NCBI GenBank assembly: GCA_021129815.1
Contig: JAJOKN010000030.1
Coordinates: 3,293 to 27,306, forward strand
DNA from: Desulfotomaculum sp.
Lineage (GTDB): Bacteria > Bacillota > Desulfotomaculia > Desulfotomaculales > Desulfohalotomaculaceae
DNA: 24,014 bases
Direction: 5' to 3'
Each line of letters starts with the position of its first letter. The stretch's first letter is position 1. Under the pieces are notes generated by a model. The model was not told the DNA's origin. It did not search any database and was given only the letters and a program-made list of their open reading frames with translations. The translations under genes and the position numbers were made by a program. Of this stretch, positions 1 to 7,472 are shown one piece after another.

Positions 1-39
1 CTCAGAATCTACAAATAAAGTAACTCTTTTCTTTCCCAT
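1..39 (-). CDS. 5' end of an unidentified gene, truncated by the window edge
   Basis: Only the first 13 codons are visible, reading MGKKRVTLFVDSE. The ATG at 39 has a GGATGG sequence 7 bases upstream. An in-frame ATG at 54 would add five residues but has no recognisable ribosome binding site. The peptide is not the start of HisF or HisI, the genes that usually follow hisA. A strand followed by VDSE would fit either an NYN/LabA-type nuclease domain or a ribbon-helix-helix DNA-binding protein, but 13 residues cannot decide. It follows hisA by about 75 bases with no visible terminator, so it may be cotranscribed with the his genes. Confidence 0.4.
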   Translation of the reverse strand, partial: MGKKRVTLFVDSE

Positions 40-114
40 CTTGATACCATCCATAACTATTATTTACATTTATTTAAAGTTATTTACTCTGATTTAAATA
101 ATTTTCTGTATTTT

Positions 115-840
115 TTACGACAAACACTGCAACGCTTCTTTTAAGTCAATTGCCCCTTTATAAAGCGCCTGCCCTACTATAACTCCTTCTACTCCGTACT
201 GTTCTATCTCTTTTAATTTCTTTAAATCATCTATTGAAGATACGCCGCCTGATGCTATGACTTTAAGCCCTGTAGCTAAAGCCATCTCTTTAGTTGCCTC
301 TATGTTTGGTCCTTTTAACGTGCCATCTCTTTTTATATCAGTAAATACTATCCGCTCTATGCCTATTTTTTTCATATTTAAGGCTAGCTCTTTGGCATCT
401 ATATCTGATTCTTCTGCCCAGCCTTTAACAGCCACACGCCCATTTCTAGCATCTATACCCAAAACTATTCTGTCACTTCCAAATTTCTCTATCGCCTCTT
501 TAACTAAATTCGGCTCGGAAACTGCTGCCGTTCCTAATATCACTCTTTTTATACCTAAGTCCAAAAGCAATTTTACAGTATCCAGCGTGCGTATGCCTCC
601 ACCTATTTGTACAGGTATTTTAATTACGGCTAAAATTTTCTCTATCACACTTAAATTTTTAGGCACACCTTCAAATGCTCCATCTAAATCAACTATATGT
701 AAATATTCAGCTCCCAAGCTCTGCCAGTGTAGTGCAGCTTCTTCTGGCTTATCTGAATATATAGTTTTTTTATCAAGCTTTCCCTCAACTAAACGCACGC
801 ATTTCCCATCTTTTAAATCAATTGCTGGAAATATTATCAT
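115..840 (-). CDS. hisA: HisA, phosphoribosylformimino-5-aminoimidazole carboxamide ribotide isomerase
   Basis: This cytoplasmic enzyme catalyses the fourth step of histidine synthesis, an Amadori rearrangement of ProFAR to PRFAR. The 241-residue length is normal for the (beta/alpha)8 barrel family. The catalytic aspartates are visible: Asp8 in PAIDLKDGKCVRL and Asp168 in FTDIKRDGT, with Asp130 in LGIDARNG. The phosphate-binding glycines occur in QIGGGIR (about 78-84) and in ASGGVSS and GVIVGQALY near the C terminus. The ATG start lies inside the last codons of hisH (23-base overlap), so translation is probably coupled. It is the last recognisable his gene here. The related barrel enzyme HisF, which uses the HisA product together with HisH, is not directly downstream. 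Confidence 0.97.
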   Translation of the reverse strand: MIIFPAIDLKDGKCVRLVEGKLDKKTIYSDKPEEAALHWQSLGAEYLHIVDLDGAFEGVPKNLSVIEKILAVIKIPVQIGGGIRTLDTVKLLLDLGIKRVILGTAAVSEPNLVKEAIEKFGSDRIVLGIDARNGRVAVKGWAEESDIDAKELALNMKKIGIERIVFTDIKRDGTLKGPNIEATKEMALATGLKVIASGGVSSIDDLKKLKEIEQYGVEGVIVGQALYKGAIDLKEALQCLS

Positions 841-1444
841 TTTTTACTAGCCTCCCAAAGTTCTGCAATAATTTAAGCCCAAGCTTACTGCTCTTTTCAG
901 GATGAAACTGTACTCCAAATACATTATATTTGCCAACAACAGATGCAAAGTGCACACCATATTCAGTAGTCGCTATCACAACGCTTTTATCTTCTGGGTC
1001 AACATAATACGAATGCACAAAATAAAAAGCTGACTTGTCTGGAATGCCTTCAAACAAAATGCTTTTGTTTTTGTATTCCACCTGATTCCAGCCCATATGT
1101 GGAACTTTTAAACCTTCTGGTATGCGCTTTACCGCACCCTTAAATATTCCTAAACCTTCAGACTCTCCCCATTCCTCGCTCCATTCAAATAACAGTTGCT
1201 GTCCCAAACAAATTCCTAAAAAAGGTTTTTTTTGAGAGATAGATTCTTTTATAGCTTCTACCATGCCAGTTTTTTGCAAGTTCTTCATCGCATCGGCAAA
1301 TGCGCCTACACCTGGCAGTACAATACCGCTGTATTTTGAAAGCTTGCTCGGATTTTCAATTATATCTGCTTCAAACCCTGCGCGAAAAAATCCTTTTTGT
1401 ACACTTCTTAGATTTCCCATTCCATAATCTATAATTGCAATCAT
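818..1444 (-). CDS. hisH: HisH, glutamine amidotransferase subunit of imidazole glycerol phosphate synthase
   Basis: HisH hydrolyses glutamine and passes ammonia to HisF, which makes imidazole glycerol phosphate and AICAR. The class I amidotransferase triad is complete: Cys79 in GICLGQQLL, and His181 and Glu183 in VQFHPEKSS. The N terminus MIAIIDYGMGNLRSV and the oxyanion segment LPGVGAF are typical, and 208 residues is the usual size. It starts 3 bases after hisB and its 3' end overlaps hisA by 23 bases, so these genes form a tightly packed operon. Its obligate partner HisF is not found in the window and must be encoded elsewhere or further downstream. Confidence 0.97.
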   Translation of the reverse strand: MIAIIDYGMGNLRSVQKGFFRAGFEADIIENPSKLSKYSGIVLPGVGAFADAMKNLQKTGMVEAIKESISQKKPFLGICLGQQLLFEWSEEWGESEGLGIFKGAVKRIPEGLKVPHMGWNQVEYKNKSILFEGIPDKSAFYFVHSYYVDPEDKSVVIATTEYGVHFASVVGKYNVFGVQFHPEKSSKLGLKLLQNFGRLVKNDNISSN

Positions 1445-1447
1445 CTT

Positions 1448-2038
1448 TTAAACAAGCACTCCTTTGGTAGATGGTATGCCGATTAACTTTTCATCTTTTG
1501 CTACTGCATATCGCATTGCACGTCCCAAAGCTTTAAACATGGCTTCAATTATATGATGGGTATTTTTGCCAGATAACATCTTTACATGTATTGTAATTTC
1601 TCCATTTACAGCAAGTGCTCTAAAAAATTCCTCTACCAGCTCTGTATCAAACTCTCCTACTTTTTGAGATTTAAACTGCGCATCAAATGCTAAATAACCA
1701 CGCCCGCTAAAATCAACAGCAACTAATACTAGCGCTTCATCCATAGGCAAAATCATGTGAGAAAAGCGAACAATGCCTTTTTTATCTCCAAGTGCTTTTT
1801 TAAGAGCTTTTCCAAGACAGATGCCTATATCTTCAACAGTATGATGTGCATCTATTTCCGTATCTCCTTTAGCATTTAATTCTAAGTCAAAACAGCCATG
1901 TTTTGCCCATAATGTAAGCATGTGATTTAAAAAGCCTATAGGTGTATTTATTTCAGCAACACCACTGCCATCTACATTGATCTTTAGCGATATTTGGGTC
2001 TCAAGCGTGTTTCTTTCCACATCAGCTGTTCGCTGCAT
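1448..2038 (-). CDS. hisB: HisB, imidazoleglycerol-phosphate dehydratase (monofunctional)
   Basis: This manganese enzyme dehydrates imidazole glycerol phosphate to imidazole acetol phosphate. The metal-binding histidine pairs are visible in EIDAHHTVEDIGICLG and THHIIEAMFKALGRAM, and FLNHML is present near residue 37. At 196 residues the protein is the dehydratase alone, without the phosphatase domain of the enterobacterial fusion. A separate histidinol-phosphate phosphatase is therefore needed and is not in this window. The gene begins 5 bases after the hisC stop. Its AAAGGA ribosome binding site lies within the last codons of hisC, and only 3 bases separate it from hisH. Confidence 0.97.
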   Translation of the reverse strand: MQRTADVERNTLETQISLKINVDGSGVAEINTPIGFLNHMLTLWAKHGCFDLELNAKGDTEIDAHHTVEDIGICLGKALKKALGDKKGIVRFSHMILPMDEALVLVAVDFSGRGYLAFDAQFKSQKVGEFDTELVEEFFRALAVNGEITIHVKMLSGKNTHHIIEAMFKALGRAMRYAVAKDEKLIGIPSTKGVLV

Positions 2039-2043
2039 TTGTT

Positions 2044-3108
2044 TTAAACATTCCTTTCATTTAAAATTGACGTAAGAGAATTTAAAAAAGCTTTGTTTTC
2101 TTCTTCTGTTCCTATGCTAACTCTTAAATACCCCGGCATATCTTTGCCTAAATTTCTTATAAGTATTTTTCGCTTTAATAGCTCGCTGTGTATAAATTCT
2201 GCTCTGTTACCCACAAAAAACAATATGTAATTAGCATCTGTTGGATAAACTTTTATGCTTTGTATCTTGCTTAGTTCTTTAAACAGCTTAACCTTGCTGT
2301 CGATTATGCGCTGCCACTGTTTTTTGAATTCTGATATGTGGTCTAGCGCTATTCGAGCTGCCACTTGGGAAAAAGCACTTAAATTATAAGGTTGTTTTAC
2401 CCGCGCTAAAAGCTTTATAATTTCAGCACTTGCTACTGCATACCCTACCCTTAAAGCTGCAATGCCAAATGCTTTTGAAAATGTACGAAGCACTAATAGA
2501 TTTGGATATTTTTCAACTAGCGGTATGCAATTTTCGCCTCCAAATTCTAAATATGCTTGATCTACTACCACTAATGCATTGGTGTTTTGCAGTATGAACT
2601 CTACTTCTTTTAGCGAAGTAACACTGCCCGTGGGATTATTTGGGCTGCAAATTACAATAATGGCAGCATTTTTAGATGCTTTTAGCAATTTTTGTATATC
2701 TATATTGAAATTTTCATCTCTTTTAACTGGTACAGGTTTTGCTTTAGCAATTTGAGCATGAATTTTATACACAGAAAAAGTTGGTTCTGTTATAACTATT
2801 TCTTTGTCACAGCCAAAAGCAAGCATGATGTTCAGTATAATTTCATCTGAGCCGTTGCCTACAAGTATATTCCTTGTTTCTACTCCTGCATATCCCGCAA
2901 TTCTTTCTCTTAACTCAAGTGCTGCTGAATCAGGATAGCGGTTGAAACTTATATTTGTCAAAACTTTTGCAATATCGTCTAATACTTTTTTAGGCAGTGG
3001 ATAAGGATTTTCGTTAGCATCGAGCTTTATCACATCATTATAACAGTGCGGTTCATATGGTTTTAATGTCTTTATATTTTCTGACAGTATTGACATCGGA
3101 TCAAACAT
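2044..3108 (-). CDS. hisC: HisC, histidinol-phosphate aminotransferase
   Basis: A fold-type I PLP aminotransferase that converts imidazole acetol phosphate plus glutamate to histidinol phosphate. The length of 354 residues fits the family. Visible features are LDANENPYPLP near residue 30, the cofactor-binding GNGSDEII near 84-91, SPNNPTG (155-161), the VVDQAYLEF segment with the PLP-contacting Asp and Tyr, the Schiff-base Lys212 in RTFSKAFG, and the phosphate-binding arginine in LRVGYA. The ATG start has an AAGGAAGAG sequence upstream. It is separated from hisD by 80 bases holding no clear regulatory structure. The same enzyme family can accept aromatic substrates, but the his context supports the HisC assignment. 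Confidence 0.96.
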   Translation of the reverse strand: MFDPMSILSENIKTLKPYEPHCYNDVIKLDANENPYPLPKKVLDDIAKVLTNISFNRYPDSAALELRERIAGYAGVETRNILVGNGSDEIILNIMLAFGCDKEIVITEPTFSVYKIHAQIAKAKPVPVKRDENFNIDIQKLLKASKNAAIIVICSPNNPTGSVTSLKEVEFILQNTNALVVVDQAYLEFGGENCIPLVEKYPNLLVLRTFSKAFGIAALRVGYAVASAEIIKLLARVKQPYNLSAFSQVAARIALDHISEFKKQWQRIIDSKVKLFKELSKIQSIKVYPTDANYILFFVGNRAEFIHSELLKRKILIRNLGKDMPGYLRVSIGTEEENKAFLNSLTSILNERNV

Positions 3109-3188
3109 TTTTTCTCACTCTTCCTTAATTTTAGTTTAAGTTAATTCAGTCACAAATTTTAATAATCTCTAACATAGTAACTTCTGCT

Positions 3189-4466
3189 TCACTTTCGCAC
3201 TCTAACAGCATTTGCATGTGCAGTTAAGCCTTCTACTTCTGCAAGATTGATAATGCTCTCTTTTAACTTTTCAAATGTAGTTTTAGAAAAAGATATTATC
3301 GTTGTCTTTTTTACAAAGGCATCTACATTTAAACCGGAATAAAAACGCGCTGTTCCTGACGTAGGAAGCACGTGGTTTGGACCTGCTATGTAATCTCCAA
3401 CAGGTTCAGGCGAATATTCTCCCAAAAATACAGAACCTGCATGACGCACTTTTCCAATCCAGTCAAATGGATTTTGCACTAAGATTTCCAAGTGCTCTGG
3501 CGCTATTTTATTTGCTATATCAAACGCTTCATTTAAATCATTCACAATGATAATTACTCCCCTGTTTTTTAGGGCTTTTTCTGCAATAGCTCTTTTGGGC
3601 AGAGTTTGTAACTGTTCTTCTAGTTCTACTTTGACTTTATCAGCCAATTCAACGCAAGGGGTTATCAACATTGATGCTGCTATCTCATCATGCTCTGCCT
3701 GTGAAAGCATATCTGCTGCTATGTAAGCAGCACTTGCATTTTCATCTGCAATAACAAGTATCTCACTGGGACCTGCTAGCATATCTATATCCACATCGCC
3801 ATAAACCAATTTTTTAGCAAGTGTGACATAAATATTGCCCGGGCCTGTTATTTTATCTACAGCTTTTACCGTCTCTGTTCCGTATGCTAGCGCTGCTATA
3901 GCTTGTGCCCCACCTACTTTGTATATTTCATTTACTCCTGTCTCTCTCGCTGCTACTAAAACATAAGGATTTATCTTTCCATTTGAATCAGGCGGTGTTA
4001 CCATCACTATTTCCTTTACTCCAGCAACCTTGGCAGGAACAACATTCATCAAAACAGATGAAGGATATGCTGCTTTTCCTCCAGGCACATAAACACCAAC
4101 TCGTTCAACAGGCAGTACCAATTGCCCAAGAATAGTGCCATTTTCATCTGGCTCAAACCAGGAATTCAAGCGCTGTTTTGAATGAAAATCCCAAATACGT
4201 TTTGATGCCAATTTTAAATATTCTAAAATTTTTTTATCAATTAATTCATACGCTTCTTCAATTTCATTCTCACTCACTTTTAAATCGCTTTTTGCAAGTT
4301 TAACGCCATCAAATTTTAGCGTAAGTTCTAACAGCGCGTCATCTTTTTCATTTATCACTTTATCTATGATTTCACTTACTGTCTGCATTATTTTTTTATC
4401 GTGTTGCCTGTTGTGCGTCAACAGCTCCTGCAACTCTGGACTGTTTGAGTTCAGCACTTTTATCAC
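3189..4466 (-). CDS. hisD: HisD, histidinol dehydrogenase
   Basis: HisD performs the last two NAD-dependent, zinc-assisted oxidations from histidinol to histidine. Visible signatures are VGGAQAIAALAYG, KITGPGNIYVTLAKK, DMLAGPSEILV, the zinc and catalytic region SQAEHDEIAAS, APEHLEIL with the catalytic Glu-His, and the C-terminal GPNHVLPTSGTARFY. The reading frame is open from 4484, but the best start is the GTG at 4466. It gives the family-like N terminus MIKVLNS, a length of about 425 residues, and a GGGGG ribosome binding site 7 bases upstream. With this start the gene overlaps the 3' end of hisG by 71 bases, which is unusually long and probably reflects a change in hisG rather than in hisD. 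Confidence 0.96.
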   Translation of the reverse strand: MIKVLNSNSPELQELLTHNRQHDKKIMQTVSEIIDKVINEKDDALLELTLKFDGVKLAKSDLKVSENEIEEAYELIDKKILEYLKLASKRIWDFHSKQRLNSWFEPDENGTILGQLVLPVERVGVYVPGGKAAYPSSVLMNVVPAKVAGVKEIVMVTPPDSNGKINPYVLVAARETGVNEIYKVGGAQAIAALAYGTETVKAVDKITGPGNIYVTLAKKLVYGDVDIDMLAGPSEILVIADENASAAYIAADMLSQAEHDEIAASMLITPCVELADKVKVELEEQLQTLPKRAIAEKALKNRGVIIIVNDLNEAFDIANKIAPEHLEILVQNPFDWIGKVRHAGSVFLGEYSPEPVGDYIAGPNHVLPTSGTARFYSGLNVDAFVKKTTIISFSKTTFEKLKESIINLAEVEGLTAHANAVRVRK

Positions 4467-5133
4467 TGAATAACCCCCTGTCAATAGCAGCTTTAAACTT
4501 TGCTACAAATTCATTTACTCGTTTTGATTTATATTTATAACTCACACGATTTGCGATTAAGCGTGCAGTAGAATGCATAACTTCCGCAAGTATAATCAAA
4601 TTATTTTCTTTTAAAGTTCTGCCTGTGGACACTATATCTACTATAACTTCTGCAAGCCCTACGATAGGTGCAAGTTCAACATTGCCGTGAAGTTTGATTA
4701 TCTCAACTTGGAGCCCCTTTTCAAAAAAATACTCTTCAGTTATGCGTGGAAACTTGGTAGCAACGCGTACCTGCCCCCAATCAGCAGGATCAGTGCTTTT
4801 AAGCCTCGGTGGCAAATTCTCTGGTGCAGCCACTACAAATCTGCATCCTCCGTATTTTAAATCCAAAAGTTCATACACATCTTTTTGCTGTTCTGTAATA
4901 GTATCCTTTCCAACAAGCCCAAAATCAGCACAACCATATTCCACAAAAGTAGGGATATCTGTTGGCCTACATATTATATATCGCACCTTTTGCTCCTCTG
5001 ATTTAAATACTAGTTGTCTGGAATCCGCTTTAAGCGCGCTCAAATCAAGCCCTATTGCTTCTAAAAGCTTTACTGACGGCTCAAAGAGTGTTCCTTTTGG
5101 CACTGCAAAAGTTATAAAACTCTCCGAGTTCAA
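4396..5133 (-). CDS. hisG: HisG, short-form ATP phosphoribosyltransferase catalytic subunit
   Basis: HisG catalyses the first, feedback-controlled step of histidine synthesis, joining ATP and PRPP. It is the short form without the C-terminal regulatory domain and so requires HisZ, encoded two genes upstream. Visible motifs are FAVPKGTLFEP at the N terminus, ADFGLVGKDTI, and the PRPP-binding segment IVDIVSTGRTLKENNL. The start chosen is TTG at 5133, with GAGGAGG at 5145-5151. The upstream TTG at 5166 would run through that ribosome binding site. The protein would be 245 residues, longer than the roughly 205-215 usual for short HisG. The last 22 or so residues after AAIDRG do not look like the family and are read through the start of hisD (see findings). 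Confidence 0.94.
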   Translation of the reverse strand: MNSESFITFAVPKGTLFEPSVKLLEAIGLDLSALKADSRQLVFKSEEQKVRYIICRPTDIPTFVEYGCADFGLVGKDTITEQQKDVYELLDLKYGGCRFVVAAPENLPPRLKSTDPADWGQVRVATKFPRITEEYFFEKGLQVEIIKLHGNVELAPIVGLAEVIVDIVSTGRTLKENNLIILAEVMHSTARLIANRVSYKYKSKRVNEFVAKFKAAIDRGLFSDKSAELKQSRVAGAVDAQQATR

Positions 5134-5144
5134 AAATAAAAAAA

Positions 5145-5151
5145 CCTCCTC
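5145..5151 (-). promoter_or_regulatory. Ribosome binding site that fixes the hisG start
   Basis: GAGGAGG lies 11 bases upstream of the TTG at 5133 and 4 bases after the stop codon of the nucleotidyltransferase gene. It is the only good Shine-Dalgarno match here and argues against the longer frame from 5166. Its position outside the upstream gene means hisG can initiate independently. Confidence 0.75.
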
Positions 5152-5155
5152 AAGT

Positions 5156-5824
5156 TCATTTTTCAAAAGAATGAAAAGCTTTGTGAAAACTCCGTTTTGC
5201 TATTTCATCTATTATCATTGGGAATTCATTTTCGAAGTTATTTAAAAAGCTTTTATCTACTAAATTTATGCTTTTCAAAAGTTCTACAGGAAAAGTTTTA
5301 AGTCTTACCAATAAATCGCTGTCATCAAAAACGGTTTTTTTATGTGAAGCTTTTAATATATCTTCCCATGAAAAAGAAGCATATTTAGATATTAAGTATA
5401 TGTCAAAGATGTCTTTTGGATCATCTCTACCAATAACTGTTACTAATTTATTGCTTAGTATATTTTCTACATTATCTATCAAATAATTACCTGACACTAC
5501 AACTTCTTTATGATAATAAGATACATCATTGACAAAGTCTAGTTGTAAAACATCATCAACTCTATACCGAGCAAAATTTTTTGACTCCAATTCAGTTGTC
5601 AGAGAAAATTGTTTTTGCAGCGCAATTTTAATATTTTTCACAGCAAAATAATACCTTTTTGAATCATTCGTAAAAAAATCTAAATCATCTGAATATCTCT
5701 TTTCCCAATAAAAACGATTCAAACAAGTTCCACCTGTCAAGTAAAACTCTCTCTCTACTTCAAAAACTACATCCATCACTTTATCCTGTAATAAATAAAG
5801 TTTCTTGTAATCTATACCAGCCAT
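5156..5824 (-). CDS. AbiEii/AbiGii-family nucleotidyltransferase (putative toxin of a two-gene module)
   Basis: The 222-residue product has the layout of the AbiEii/AbiGii (DUF1814) nucleotidyltransferases. These act as toxins in type IV-like toxin-antitoxin and abortive-infection loci; related MenT toxins add nucleotides to tRNA 3' ends. Visible motifs are YLTGGTCLNRF (about 28-38), RYSDDLDFF (43-51) with the metal-binding acidic residues, LQLDFVND with Asp96, NKLVTVIGRDDPKDIFDIYLI split around Lys126, and Arg133 to Asp141. The catalytic set looks intact. Its ATG overlaps the preceding 102-residue gene by 13 bases, a typical coupled pair. It sits between hisZ and hisG, which is foreign to the pathway, and its composition looks more AT-rich than its neighbours. 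Toxicity and target are inferred from the family only. Confidence 0.85.
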   Translation of the reverse strand: MAGIDYKKLYLLQDKVMDVVFEVEREFYLTGGTCLNRFYWEKRYSDDLDFFTNDSKRYYFAVKNIKIALQKQFSLTTELESKNFARYRVDDVLQLDFVNDVSYYHKEVVVSGNYLIDNVENILSNKLVTVIGRDDPKDIFDIYLISKYASFSWEDILKASHKKTVFDDSDLLVRLKTFPVELLKSINLVDKSFLNNFENEFPMIIDEIAKRSFHKAFHSFEK

Positions 5825-6120
5825 TTCAATTCACCTATCAAAAGAGGCTTATCAAAAAAATAAACTTCTACCAAGTTCTTGCGTCTAAAAGCGTGCTCAT
5901 AATTAAAAGAAGGAACTTTATATGATTCAATAAGTCTTTTCAAGTCTTTTCTATCAAATATTTTTAAATCTTCAAACAATCTAGTGCTGTTCAGCAGAAT
6001 TTTTTCAAATAAAAACTGCTTTTCCCTAAAATTATTGCTCTTTGCAAGCTTTTCTATTTCTTCTTCAGTAAAGTTATAATCCCAAAAGCAATCTCTTTTT
6101 ATTCTTTTTAAGTCATACAT
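5812..6120 (-). CDS. Small protein paired with the nucleotidyltransferase (putative antitoxin)
   Basis: A 102-residue, probably helical, charged soluble protein with no membrane segment. The N terminus contains RDCFWDYNFTEEEIEKL, and a later section reads FEKILLNSTRLFEDL. This FWDY-then-helix pattern resembles small partner proteins found immediately upstream of AbiEii-type nucleotidyltransferases (possibly the DUF6922 group), but that link is from memory and needs a profile search. It does not resemble the larger winged-helix AbiEi antitoxin. The ATG at 6120 has an AGGGGA ribosome binding site about 7-8 bases upstream. The stop lies 13 bases inside the downstream gene. By position it is the likely antitoxin, but no function is visible in the sequence itself. 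Confidence 0.7.
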   Translation of the reverse strand: MYDLKRIKRDCFWDYNFTEEEIEKLAKSNNFREKQFLFEKILLNSTRLFEDLKIFDRKDLKRLIESYKVPSFNYEHAFRRKNLVEVYFFDKPLLIGELKWLV

Positions 6121-6196
6121 TACACATATCCCCTATTTTGATTTCGGCCAGATGCATTATCAAAAAAATATTAAGCTCCTTATGATTAAATTTCAT
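6113..6196 (-). CDS. Possible 27-codon leader reading frame upstream of the two-gene module
   Basis: An ATG at 6196 opens a 27-residue frame beginning MKFNHKELNIFLIMH and ending at a TGA that overlaps the start of the 102-residue gene. A good AAGGAG (6176-6181) lies inside it, 12 bases before an in-frame TTG at 6163, so a shorter 16-residue peptide is also possible. No homologue is recognised. It could be a translated leader that couples to the module, or chance. Confidence 0.2.
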   Translation of the reverse strand: MKFNHKELNIFLIMHLAEIKIGDMCNV

Positions 6197-6198
6197 AA
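6180..6198 (-). promoter_or_regulatory. Inverted repeat upstream of the putative toxin-antitoxin pair
   Basis: TTATGA and TCATAA are perfect 6-base arms separated by 7 AT bases, about 60 bases upstream of the 102-residue gene and 33 bases after hisZ ends. Toxin-antitoxin operons are often autorepressed through such palindromes, so it is a candidate operator. A GC-free arm of this size can also arise by chance in AT-rich DNA. Confidence 0.35.
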
Positions 6199-6230
6199 AT
6201 AACTTCTTAATTTTTCAAAGGTTTTTTGAG

Positions 6231-7415
6231 CTATTCAACATAAACTACCCTTTTTATACCGTGTTGTTGTGCATATTGTTGTGCTTCCTCAAAACTACAT
6301 TCCTCTAATTTTAGCTCTGCCTTAACTCCTTTTTCTCGAAATTCGTTAGCCTTTTTTATTGCTCCTATTAAGTTATCCTTTGACCATGCTACTAATACGT
6401 CAGCTCTGCTTTCGCTAGTGCTGTAAACAGCTTCCATCCTGCGCTGGTGTACCTCAAGCATTCTGTCAATGCTTAAAGCAAACCCAGTAGCAGGCAGTTC
6501 ATATCCAAAATAACCAGTTAAACAATCATATCGTCCTCCACTAGAAATTGGTATACCTACTTCTAGAGTATATAATTCAAAAACCACGCCTGTATAATAG
6601 TCAAGCTTTGGCAAAAGCCCTAGATCAATAGTAACATAATTATGTACCCCATAGTGCTGTAAAGTTCCATAAACTTTCGACAAATTATCCAATGCCAAAC
6701 GTGCTTTTTGGCTATCCAGTATTTCTAAAGCTTCAGATAATATTTCTTGCCCCCCCTGAAGAGATAACAGCTGCACAATGCGCTCTCGCTCTTCATTTGA
6801 AATATCTTTGGAATCCAGCTGCTCATTTAAAAGTACAAAATCTTTATTTTCAACTGCTTTTTTTATAGCTCTTACTTTAAATTTAGGTAAGTCCAGTTCA
6901 GCCATCAAACTATGAAATATCTCCACATTCCCTAGGCTCACTCTAAAATCCTTTAAGTCACATTCTTTTGCTGATTCAATTGCTAAAGCTATTACTTCAG
7001 CATCAGCCAGTGCACTTTTACTTCCTAGCAGCTCTACACCAGCCTGATAAATTTCTCTTTGCCTGCCCGCTAATGCTTCTTCATATCTAAAAGCATGTGA
7101 AAGATAATAAAACCTGAGAGGCAAAGGAGCTTTTCGCATCCGCGAAGCTACAAGTCTTGCAATTGATATTGTAGTATCGGGTTTCATAGCTACAACATGA
7201 CCATTTCTATCCAAGAATTTATATAATTTATCTTCATCATTACTTGAAAATATCAAGTTTTCTGCATATTCAAAAGTAGGAGTTATGACTTCTTGATAAC
7301 CCCACTTTTCTACTAACTGCGCAAATTTTTTTTCTAAGTTGCGCTTATATTTAGCTTCAGCAGGAAGCAAGTCTCTTACACCTTCAGGCAAACGCCCCAA
7401 TCGCTGTGCGCACAT
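6231..7415 (-). CDS. hisZ: HisZ, ATP phosphoribosyltransferase regulatory subunit
   Basis: HisZ is a histidyl-tRNA synthetase-like protein that forms a hetero-octamer with short HisG, activates it and confers histidine feedback inhibition. The 394-residue length fits. The synthetase-like core is visible in LPEGVRDLLPAEA (about 8-20), the VITPTFEY segment, MKPDTTISIARLVASRM (about 77-93), and SSGGRYDCLTGYFG with FALSIDRMLE further on. The classical HisRS signature and anticodon-binding domain are replaced by divergent sequence, which separates it from a true HisRS. ATG at 7415 is preceded by an AGGTAGGGG sequence about 10 bases upstream. It is the first gene of the his operon and follows a near-consensus promoter. 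Confidence 0.95.
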   Translation of the reverse strand: MCAQRLGRLPEGVRDLLPAEAKYKRNLEKKFAQLVEKWGYQEVITPTFEYAENLIFSSNDEDKLYKFLDRNGHVVAMKPDTTISIARLVASRMRKAPLPLRFYYLSHAFRYEEALAGRQREIYQAGVELLGSKSALADAEVIALAIESAKECDLKDFRVSLGNVEIFHSLMAELDLPKFKVRAIKKAVENKDFVLLNEQLDSKDISNEERERIVQLLSLQGGQEILSEALEILDSQKARLALDNLSKVYGTLQHYGVHNYVTIDLGLLPKLDYYTGVVFELYTLEVGIPISSGGRYDCLTGYFGYELPATGFALSIDRMLEVHQRRMEAVYSTSESRADVLVAWSKDNLIGAIKKANEFREKGVKAELKLEECSFEEAQQYAQQHGIKRVVYVE

Positions 7416-7472
7416 AAGTTTTTAACCCCTACCTAAATAGAATAGAATAAAATTAAAACACGCTTTACACTA

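Noticed and set aside
1..54. Start of hisF at the left edge
   Set aside because: The visible peptide MGKKRVTLFVDSE does not match the HisF N terminus, which carries the RIIPCLDV-type strand.
257..850. Plus-strand open frame opposite hisA
   Set aside because: It lies antisense to a complete, motif-bearing HisA gene and its translation is low in complexity, rich in Ser and Phe, as expected for a shadow frame.
5133..5166. hisG start at the upstream TTG (5166)
   Set aside because: It would place the GAGGAGG ribosome binding site within the coding frame and add residues absent from HisG proteins.
4694..5245. Plus-strand open frame opposite hisG and the nucleotidyltransferase
   Set aside because: Antisense to two supported genes with intact motifs; no ribosome binding site and a shadow-like composition.
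7416..7472. T-box or histidine attenuator leader before hisZ
   Set aside because: Only about 50 bases separate the promoter from the start codon, and no T-box sequence, specifier stem or terminator is present.
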